This document shows, piece by piece, positions 45,701 through 53,200 of a stretch of DNA of 64,000 bases. The notes beneath the pieces were generated by a model. The model was given only the letters and a program-made list of their open reading frames with translations, made no database searches and was not told the origin of the DNA. Made by a program: the position numbers and the translations under genes. Source of the stretch: Closterium sp. NIES-65 (Eukaryota; Streptophyta; Zygnematophyceae; Desmidiales; Closteriaceae). The stretch lies in the NCBI GenBank assembly GCA_948144175.1, contig CANXME010002317.1:1302001-1366000 (forward strand), written 5' to 3'. The stretch's first letter is position 1. Every line of letters begins with the position of its first letter.

Positions 45701-47055
45701 TGAAGTAAGGCTGTTTTTGAGACGTCTCACGTCTTATTCCACGTGGTTAAACTATGTCCACCCTCACTGCCCTCTCTGTGGCTGCCCTCTCTTGTCGACC
45801 AATGACTGCTGTCCACGTGGCAGGAAGAAGCAGCAAAGGCTCTGGCAGAGAGTGTAGCGGAGCAGGCTAAAGCGAGGATGCAGCAAGAGGAGGAGGAGGA
45901 TGACCGGCGGCTGCTGCAGACTATGGACCAAACTGCACTCGAACGGCTGCTGGGGTATGGGAGAGAGGAGACGGGAGCGAGTGGGAGGCAGGAAAAGGAC
46001 GGCGGTGGGAGTGGCAAGTGATTGATGAATTAAGAGGAGGATGAAGGAGGAGGAGGATGGAGGAGGACGACGACAGGCGGCTGCTGCAGACTATGGACCA
46101 AACCGCACTCGAACGGCTGCTGGGGTATGGGAGAGAGGAGACGGGAGCGAGTGGGAGGCAGGAAAAGGACGGCGGTGGGAGTGGCAAGTGATTGATGAAT
46201 TAACAGGAGGATGAAGGAGGAGGAGGATGGAGGAGGAGGATGACAGGCGGCTGCTGCAGACTATGGACCAAACCGCACTGGAACGGCTGCTGGGGTATGG
46301 GAGAGAGGAGAGGGGAGTGGGCGGGAGGCAGGAAAAGGTTGGTGGTGGGAGTGGCAAGTGATTCATGCAAGAGGATGAGGAGGATGGAAGAGGAGGAGGA
46401 GGATGACCGGCAGCTGCTGAAGACTATGGACCAAAGTGCACTGGAATGGCTGCTGGGGTATGGGAGGGAGGAGACGAGAATGAGTGGGAGGCAGGAGAGG
46501 GATGGTGGTGGGAGTGGCAAATGATAGGATGCAGCAGCTGGGAGAGGATGCAGCAGGAGGAGGAGGATGACCGGCGGCTGCTGCAGACTATGGACCAAAC
46601 TGCACTGGAACGGCTGCTGGGGTATGGGAGAGAGGAGACGAGGCAGGAAAAGAGTGGCGGTGGGAATGGCAAGTGATTCATGCAAGAGGATGAGGAGGAT
46701 GGAAGAGGAGGAGGAGGATGACAGGCGGCTGCTGCAGACTATGGACCAAAGTGCACTGGAACGGCTGCTGGGGTATGGGAGAGAGGAGACGGGAGCGAGT
46801 GGGAGGCAGGAAAAGGACGGTGATGGGAGTGGCAAGTGATCCATGCAGCAGGTGGGGAGAGGATGGAGGAGGAGGAGAATGATAGGCGGCTGGAGGATGG
46901 AGGAGAAGGAGCAGGAGGAGGAGGATGACTGGCGGCTGCTGAAGACTATGGATCAAAGTGCATTGGAACGGCTGCTGGGGTATGGGAGGGAGTTGTCGAA
47001 CGCAGACAGGTGGGCTGCGGAGGCCTTACGTCCATCAACTTGTATGGTGATTTAA
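42786..47055 (+). CDS. Candidate small coiled-coil protein, multi-exon
   Basis: Best-supported exons: 42786-42893 (MIRALRMVRDAWVFFTGKGD..LARQTKRLQFEAAK, donor AAG|gtgagg); 44571-44672 approximately (LRALRVAQQQVVEETALEHV, RRVVGEMQQLKQQLDGM); a small exon near 45218-45249 (DNHVYRDHYHVR); 45824-45958 approximately (EEAAKALAESVAEQAKARMQ, EEEEDDRRLLQTMDQTALER, LLGYGRE). A further exon near 43993-44050 (QVVEEMQPLVRSCFSSVYED) has a second copy at 44237. The last copy ends LLGYGRELSNADRWAAEALR and stops at 47055. The heptad-like Gln/Glu/Leu/Val pattern suggests coiled coil; the basic, aromatic N-terminus could be a mitochondrial signal. Family not recognised. Exon structure is uncertain because every exon has copies. 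Confidence 0.45.
42960..43430 (+). repeat. Decayed first-exon copies and a palindrome-centred duplication
   Basis: 42965-43052 and 43108-43160 repeat the exon 42786-42893. A separate block (gactggttcagcagtggtac ... gaagccc-taaggtgagac) occurs at 43206-43280 and 43328-43412; between them gtgacTTTTGAGTCGACTCAAAAgtcac (43293-43320) is a perfect 28-bp palindrome. Confidence 0.85.
43566..43908 (+). repeat. 16-bp minisatellite, about 21 units
   Basis: The unit ataggtgtcggacaga, sometimes ggtgtcgggcaga, is repeated with little change. The long minus-strand frame through it is a repeat artefact. Confidence 0.95.
43925..44300 (+). repeat. Direct duplication with palindrome at the junction
   Basis: Copy 1 (tctcttggttccctcctcct ... 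cttctcctccgtgtatgaag) ends near 44050 and copy 2 starts at 44082. Between, gaagatttgttttgaaACGTCTCAAAAgcaaatcttc forms an inverted repeat (44047-44084) whose arms extend into flanking sequence. Copy 2 is enlarged by a cgtctcccctcttctcccct array. Confidence 0.85.
44431..44514 (+). repeat. Three GAGTCGACTC units alternating with a short direct repeat
   Basis: GAGTCGACTC at 44435, 44464 and 44498, each followed by aaaagccgtctctcct and preceded by tctccttct. The tandem unit is therefore the palindrome plus a copied flank. Confidence 0.85.
44851..45385 (+). repeat. 16-bp array and palindromes between larger duplicates
   Basis: TTTTTGAGGCGCCTCAAAAA (44851-44870) is a perfect 20-bp palindrome. After it ggttgcctcataagacaa-g ... 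cgcgccatgtcacgcc runs to about 44930 and recurs at 45293-45355, again after a decayed palindrome (45264-45292). Between lies a 16-bp array (ttgtttcacactcgcc, about 18 units, 44930-45210). GATTTTTTAGTCGACTCAAAATC follows at 45364-45386. Confidence 0.85.
45387..45735 (+). repeat. Serial duplications separated by three palindromes
   Basis: The block aactatgtctacctaccac ... taccacgtcacgtgaa recurs several times. Palindromes separate copies: gacttttGAGTCGACTCgaaagtc at 45591-45613, TTTTTGAGACGTCTCGAAAA at 45646-45665, and TTTTTGAGACGTCTC at 45714-45728. Central bases differ (TCGA, then ACGT) in neighbouring sites. Confidence 0.85.
45895..46990 (+). repeat. Seven copies of one exon, about 170-bp units
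   Basis: gaggaggatgaccggcggct through aacggctgctggggtatggg recurs near 45893, 46060, 46235, 46395, 46558, 46712 and 46920. Each copy encodes DDRRLL(Q/K)TMDQ.ALERLLGYGRE. The first and last fit exons best. Inter-copy DNA also repeats (ggatgaggaggatggaagagg, gtggcaagtgatt-atg). Confidence 0.9.
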
Positions 47056-47096
47056 AACGACGAGACAGACCCCATGGAATGGATGGATTTCCTGGT

Positions 47097-47654
47097 TAAT
47101 GTCACCCCCCGGATAAGCCCCCATGGGGGGGTATAATAAAACATGTTTTTGTAGGGGGGTGGGCTTATAATCGAGGATTTTTATAAGCGCCGGGGCTTAT
47201 ATAATGACATATATGAAATCTAGTTGTTTTCACTCCAAAGTGTTCATCTTGTCATTGCGATTTCAATCGAGTCAAGATCATAGAGGGTTGTGAACAAGAA
47301 ACTCGCGTAAGTTTGCAAGCTGCCAACACACACAGTCATAATGAGTCATTTCGCCCCATGACAGCTCATTCTGACTGGACGCGCAGTCAGTGAGTCGCGC
47401 GAGGGTGAGGCAGTAAGTCGCGCAAGGGTGAGGGTCGAAATTTCAAAATGTCATGATGCAAATAGTGTGTTTCCCTACAGAGATTCCAGTAACTTTCTAA
47501 AAACTAATACAAATGGTGGCTCTTATAATCCGTAAGCCATTTGGGTATGCGCTTATAATCGAGGAGGGGATATAAGCGCCATACGCCAATTACAAGCGCC
47601 AGGCGCTAATCCCAGGGTGGTGCTTATATCCGGGGGGTGACGGTAACTGTGAGC
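47097..47654. mobile_element. MITE-like element 2 (about 558 bp)
   Basis: The left end TTAATGTCACCCCCCGGATA and the right end, read on the other strand, TTACCGTCACCCCCCGGATA form TIRs of about 20 bp; TA flanks both. The ends share CCGTCA-C-CCCGGATA with element 1 and the solo end at 23490. The interior repeats gcttataatcgagga. No transposase seen. Confidence 0.7.
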
Positions 47655-48044
47655 TTAGAGCGTTGTCTTAGAGAGCCAGTTTAAACAAAACGTCAACTTA
47701 ATCCAGCACTTGCGTAAACTAGTTTCGGTTCTTGCGAACCTTCATCAGTACATACAAGCCTGAGAATACGGTAAGAATCTGAAATGAATAGACTAGCTAG
47801 AGTACTCTACGCTAAAGCTCAGCTAACCAGAGATGGATGAAATGACGAGCGAGTGATGAGGCAATGAGTGAGATGTAATCTCGAGGTAAGCAGACAGCTT
47901 CGACCCGATCCTTCGGAACCCAAATTGGAGTCTTCAGGAAGGCTGGTAACCTGGGTCAAAATGTCGCGCGCAAAAGTTCAGGTGCGAAGAATTTCGGCTG
48001 TAACAGGTCGCATCCTCGATTGTATCAGCCTTCGACGTAAGCTG
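47655..48044 (-). mobile_element. 3' remnant of Penelope-like element (left of Copia C)
   Basis: The minus-strand continuation of the reverse transcriptase remnant at 62541-63760, split from it by Copia C. No endonuclease motif (GIY-YIG) is seen in these 390 bp. It carries a hammerhead ribozyme motif at 47711-47757 and a diverged block near 47960-48035 that resembles the DNA around the 17.3-kb hammerhead motif (shared ttcgcac, gcgcgacat and gaccc/gggcc context). Confidence 0.55.
47711..47757 (-). ncRNA. Hammerhead ribozyme (type I-like, short stem III)
   Basis: On the minus strand: TGTA (stem I) CTGATGA, then A-GGTTC-GCAA-GAACC (perfect stem II with a GNRA-type tetraloop), then GAAACTAGTT (core GAAA with a tiny stem III, A-U and C-G), then TACG pairing back to TGTA (one G-U). 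All invariant core bases are present. Hammerheads of this layout are known from Penelope-like elements. Confidence 0.7.
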
Positions 48045-48166
48045 TGTCAGATTTATATGACATAGCTGTTGTAGGCTATAGTGTAGCACATATGGGGTAC
48101 GACTTTCTAGGGTTTGTACTTGTACCCAACTTTCCCTTAGTCAATTCATTCTCGTTCATTTTCTCA
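48045..48166 (+). repeat. 5' LTR of Copia C (122 bp)
   Basis: Starts TGTCAGATTTATATGACATA and ends CGTTCATTTTCTCA. Close to the 3' LTR at 62416-62540, from which it differs by a 3-bp gap (agtgtagc / agtggggtagc) and one substitution in the parts I compared. Confidence 0.9.
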
Positions 48167-48177
48167 TGGTATCGAGC
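48167..48177 (+). promoter_or_regulatory. Primer binding site of Copia C
   Basis: TGGTATCGAGC immediately after the 5' LTR, resembling the initiator tRNA-Met complement TGGTATCAGAGC. Confidence 0.8.
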
Positions 48178-48890
48178 AGGTTCCCCTGTGGGAACTGTTC
48201 CTAGGGCCCACCAGCTTTTTTCCTACCCGGAGCGCGCTCTACTCTGCCCGAGTCGCGCTCCCCTCTTTCGACCCTGACGCGCCGCCTTAGCGGCCCCGTC
48301 GCGTCGCGCTTGCGGCCCCGTCGCGTCGCCCTCGCGGCCCCGTCACGTCGCGCCGCCCTAGCGGCCGCGTCGCGCCGCCCTCGCGGCCCCGATCCGCCGC
48401 CCTCGCGGCTCCGTCGCGTCGCATCGCCCTTCCCGGCCCCGGCGCCGCCTCTGCTGGCCCCGTCGCCTACCCTGCGGCCCCGGCGCTACCCTTCCCGGCC
48501 CCGGCGCCGCCTCTACCGGCCCTGCTGCCGTCCCCACGCGGCCCCGCCGTCCCCACGCGGCCCCGCCGTCACCACCGAGCTACTGCCGAGCCGCCCGAGC
48601 CACCCGAGCCGCCCGAGCCGCCCGAGCCGCCGCGCCACCTGAGCCGCACGAGCCGCCGGGTCGCCGAGCTGCCGAGTCGCCGAACCACCGAGCCGCCCGA
48701 GCCGCCAGAGCCGCCGAGTCGCCGAGCCGCAGTTGTTGCCTGGCCGCTGTACCGCCGAGTCGCCCGAGCCGCCGAGTCGCCGAGCTGCATTTCCTGCCGA
48801 GCCGCCCGAGCTGCCCTGTGCGGTAAGAGCAGCGCCTCTATCACTACACTGCCCTTACCCTACTGTTCGCGCTGCTAGTCTACTGCTGTC
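48178..48890 (+). other. GC-rich leader of Copia C
   Basis: ggccccgtcgcgtcgc and ccgagccgcc repeats up to the gag ATG at 48891. No gene is claimed. Confidence 0.75.
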
Positions 48891-49082
48891 ATGGCTACCC
48901 CTAGTGTCCTCCCTTTTGACGCTGAGGGTCGGGCCATTGACTTTGACGTGTGGGTAGATGACCTGCAACTTTTCGTACAGTGCGATAGGGCAGACGGTCT
49001 CTCCCTCTTTGACCTCACTTCTGGTGCCTCTCCTGCCCCTGCTGCTGACGCTGACGCCACTGTTCGCTCACAGTGGGCCAAA
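48891..49082 (+). pseudogene. Copia C gag, first part
   Basis: ATG at 48891: MATPSVLPFDAEGRAIDFDV, then WVDDLQLFVQ and SLFDLTSGASPAP, up to VRSQWA at 49078, where Copia D is inserted. The reading continues as TRDAAARLAVRRHLP at 56398. The 5-mers CCAAA (49078-49082) and CCACA (56396-56400) are the target duplication, one base apart. Confidence 0.9.
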
Positions 49083-49215
49083 TGTCAGAATGAGAAACGA
49101 GAATGGGGTGACTAGCAGGAACAACAGTACAAATATGTCAAACCCTAATCTGGTGTACCCCTTATGGTGTGACCCACTACAGCCTAGAACCACACAAACA
49201 TATAAATGTTTGACA
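49083..49215 (-). repeat. 3' LTR of Copia D (133 bp)
   Basis: On the minus strand starts TGTCAAACATTTATATG and ends CATTCTGACA. A polypurine-like ATGGGGGTG lies directly upstream on that strand (49216-49224). Confidence 0.93.
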
Positions 49216-49446
49216 CACCCCCATAGGCAAAGTGGGGGAGACCTAGGGGTCACAAGACCAGTCAAGGCAAAACAAGGCAAACAAGCTCAGGGTGGATCTC
49301 GAGGATTCCACACAAATTCCGAGCACAAGCAAGCGGTCACAAGACCAGTTCACATGCAGTTTTATAATAGAGCAAGAGGTACAATGATCACAACCTAACA
49401 AGGCAAACATGCAGGTATATATATAATGATCACAGTACAGGTAAAG

Positions 49447-50270
49447 TCAAGAAGTAAGTAAGTGAGAAACAGTCGGCACAAGGCCTAGAAGAGTGCAAAA
49501 ACGCTGATGGTCAACACGCGGAAGCGCCTTAGTGAACACATCAGCAGTGTTGGCCTCAGTGGCCACGTAACGCAGAAGAAGCTGACCACGCTGCAGTAGC
49601 TCTCGAGCTAGAAAGTAACGCAGAGCAATGTGCTTCGTCCTGTGCTCCAGTCTGTGCTCCTGGCACAAGGCAATGGTTGCCTTGTTGTCGACGTACAGCA
49701 CTGGAGGAGAACGAGGCTGCTCTCCAAGGTCAGTCAGCAGGTAGGTGAGCCAGCGAAGCTCCTGGGCAGCCATGGCCGTGGCGTAGATCTCAGCCTCACA
49801 GCTGGAGCTGAGAACAGAAGAAGAACGAGTAGAACGCCAAGAGACAGAGCCAGAGCCAAGACTGAAGGTGTAACCCTGAGACGACCGCTGAGTAGCCTGG
49901 TCGTCTGCCCAAGAAGCGTCTGAGTGCCCAGTGAGAACAGGCCGGTCTCGCCCTCCAAGCACTAGCCCCATGCCCGACGTACTGCACAAGTAGCGCAACA
50001 CCCTCTTAGCTGCATCCATGTGCTCCTTCCGGTGACGGCCGGGAGCAACATAGCGTGCTAAGATGCTGAGAGGGTATGCTAGGTCAGGTCGAGTGCAGGT
50101 CATCAGGTACATGAGGCAGCCCACAAGCTCTGGATACGGACCACTCGACTCTACGGACTCATCCGAAGGCAGAGCTGAGAGCGAGTGACCCGTAGGCAGA
50201 GGAGTGGACTGAGGCGAGGAGTACGTGAAGCCGAAGCGCTGAAGGACCTGCTGCACCATGTGTGACTGAG
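49447..50270 (-). CDS. Copia D pol C-terminus: end of RT and RNase H
   Basis: Continues the 1738-codon frame after a one-base deletion near 50278; sister elements read CACCATTACCCTG where D has CACCATACCCTG. It holds HMVQQVLQRFGF, LVGCLMYLMTCTRPDLAYPL and the RNase H core: GHSDASWADDQATQRSSQGY, SSSCEAEIYATAMAAQELRW, LYVDNKATIALC and HRTKHIALRYFLA. Stop at 49447. The domain looks complete, so either the shift is a sequencing error or D lost activity by this single change. Confidence 0.85.
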
Positions 50271-53200
50271 TCAGGGTATGGTGCGGCGTGCTCTGTCCCG
50301 GGTGATCCGCAAGCCAAGATAGCTTGTCAGTTCACCCAGGTCTGTGCACGTGTGTCTCTTTTGCAGCTCGGACTTCACGTGGGCGAGTGCGGCAGTGTCC
50401 GCAGTGGCAAAGACCAAGTCGTCGACGTACACGAGGATGTAGAACGGCGGCAGCGAGGTGTCGGTGCGCAGAAACAGCGACGGGTCAGCAGTAGAAGGAG
50501 CAAACCCAAGAGCCGCAAGTGTAGTCCTCAGTGTGTCGTGCCACTCACGCGGCGCCTGGCGGAGACCGTAGACTGGCCGCCGGAGGCTCCACTGGGTGCC
50601 AGGAGGGAACGACCCAGTGAAGCCAGGTGGGCGGCGCAGCCAGATCTCCTCGTGCAGGCTGCCCTGCAAGAAAGCTGTGCTGAAGTCAAGAGAGTGGAGC
50701 TCGTAGTCACGCTGAGCGGCGACGTGTAGCAGAATCCGAAGAGTGGTCATCTTCGGGGTCGGGGAGAAGGTCTGGAAGAAGTCAACTCCCTCTCGCTGAC
50801 TGAAGCCTCGTGCAACGTAACGCGCCTTGAAGACAGGCGGAGAGCCTGGCGGCCGCTTCACCCTGAAAATCCACATGCCACTGACGATGTTCGCCCCAGG
50901 TGGGGGAACGTCGTCGACGTAGGTGCCTGTGGACTTCCAGGAAGCCATCTCTGTGTCCATGGCTGACTGCCACTGAGAGGAGTAGGGACCGGCCATCGCC
51001 TCTGCGTAAGAGCGTGGGGTCGGGATGTCTGGTGCATCCGGGTCTCCCTCAGGGGCAACAAGCATGGACACGAGATGGGGCAAAGCAGCGGCAAGGCAAC
51101 CAAACTCCTCCTGCCTGTCCTCAAGGACGTCCGTGCCAAGAGCACACTCACCCCCGACGGACGGAGGACAGGCAGACTCAGACTCAGCAACAAGACTCGC
51201 TGCGTAGTCTAGACGACACGCAGCTGCAAAGTCGACAAGCTCAGTGACTAGGGCAGACGCAGCAGCGGACTCAAAGGAAGGGTCAGTGACAACCGTAGCC
51301 AGGAGACGTGTGACAGTAGGACTGGCAGCGCGAAGGGAGTCTGACTCCGGGTCAGCAAGAGCAGGAAGAGAGGACGCAGGAGGCGACGGGAGAGCAACAC
51401 GCTGCGGAGCAGTGGACTGACGAAGCGCCATCCGGTGCGTGCCTGGGACAGCAGGAGGACGCTCACGCGGGACACGACTACCAGTGGTAGCAGCTCGAAC
51501 AGGCGACGCTCGACGAGACGCAGGTGACACAGGACGTGACGCAGGCTCACGTCTCTCAGCAAGACCGTCAGTCGGACCAGTGTAAGGAGCAAGCACAGGG
51601 AGTGGTGAGGCAGGCAGTAACTGTGGCTGTGACTGGACAGACGGCGGACACTCTAAGGCGAGAGGAGAACAAGGAGGAGGAGGCTGACCAAGAACCTGCT
51701 GAAGGAGCGGAACGAAGTACGGTCGTGGCCGTGCAGCAGCTCTCGAACCAGCAGAGACACCAGCGGCAGCAGCAGCACCTCCAGAAGCAGCAGCACCTCC
51801 AGCACCAGGGTCTGCAGCACCTCCAGCAGCACCTCCAGCAGCACCGCCAGCAGCAGCAGTACCTCCAGCAGCACCGCCAGTAGCAGCTGCACCTCCAGCA
51901 CCAGGGTCCGTAGCACCCACAGCAGCTCCAACGCCCGGGTCCTCAGTACTAGCAGCACCTCCAGCAGCACCGCCAGCAGCAGCAGCACCTCCAGCAGCAC
52001 CGCCAGCAGCAGCAGCACCTCCAGCACCAGGGTCCGTAGTACTCGCAGCAGCGTCAACTCCGGGGACCCCAGCACCAGCCGCTCCACTACGGAGACTGAT
52101 GTGCCGAGCGTACCACTCTCGAAGCTGAGGGGAAGAGGGCGGCTCCCGCCGTGGTGGGGAAGCACGAGTACCAACTCCAGCAGTACCACGAGCCCGAGAC
52201 TCACTCCGCCGGAGGCTGCAGTACCGTGAGTACCACTCACGCAGCTGCTGCGAAGAGGGAGGTCCTCCAGGCGCCTCACAGTCAACTGCAACACCACCAG
52301 GCTCAGCACCCCCAGGCTCAGCAACTCCAGGCGCAGTACCCCTAGACTCAGCAACGCCAGGCTCAGTACCCCCAAACCCAGTACCTCCAGGCTCAGCACC
52401 CCCAGGATCAGCACCCCCAGACTCAGCACCCCCAGGCTCCGCCCGCTCAGGCTCCGCACGCTCAGGCTCCGCACGCTCAGGCTCAGCACATCCAGCAGGA
52501 CGCGAGTCGACAGCTACCTCGGCAGGCTCAACCGGGTCTACCTGAGAGACACCTGAGGGAGCGGCACCCTGAGGGGGAAGGGGGTCTACCACTGCAGCAC
52601 CTGGCGCGAGGAAGAGAGGCGGGGGAGGGAGCGGGGCAGTGCGGTAGGGGAAGAGGCGGTAGAAGGGCACGGACTCGTCAAAAGTGACGTCCTGAGAGGG
52701 GAAGATTCGGTGCGAGGCGGGGTGGTAAAACTGCCAGCCAGACGCATCCGGGACAAAGCCAAGAAAGACACAGGGAGCAGTGCGGGAGGAGAGCTTGTCC
52801 GCAGACGTGTCGCGAACAAAAGCTCGGGATCCCCAGACACGGAAGCGTGACGCATCGCCAACCTCCCCCGTCCACAGCAGTGTGGGCGAGGTCTCCGGAG
52901 CGGAGACACGGGGCCAGAGGTTGAGCTGATGCGCAGCGTACCGGACCGCAAACGGCCACAGAAAGTGGGGGGCAGCCGCGTGGACTAAGGAGGTACGAGC
53001 GACCTCCATGACCAAGCCAATGCGGCGCTCAGCAACCCCATTCTGCTGTGGAGAGGCCGGGAGCGTGAACGACTGGCGAATGCCATGCTCGGCACAGTAG
53101 GCTGCCAAGAGGTCGGAGGAGAACTCGCCACCTCTGTCAGAGTGCAAGCGCAGAACAGGAAACTCCGAGCGAAAACGCTCTCGCAGCTGAAGACGTGCTC

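Noticed and set aside
47960..48040. A further hammerhead-like motif (CTGATAC ... CCGAAATTC on the minus strand)
   Set aside because: The core reads CUGAUAC instead of CUGANGA and no stem II hairpin closes; at best a decayed relative of the 17.3-kb motif.
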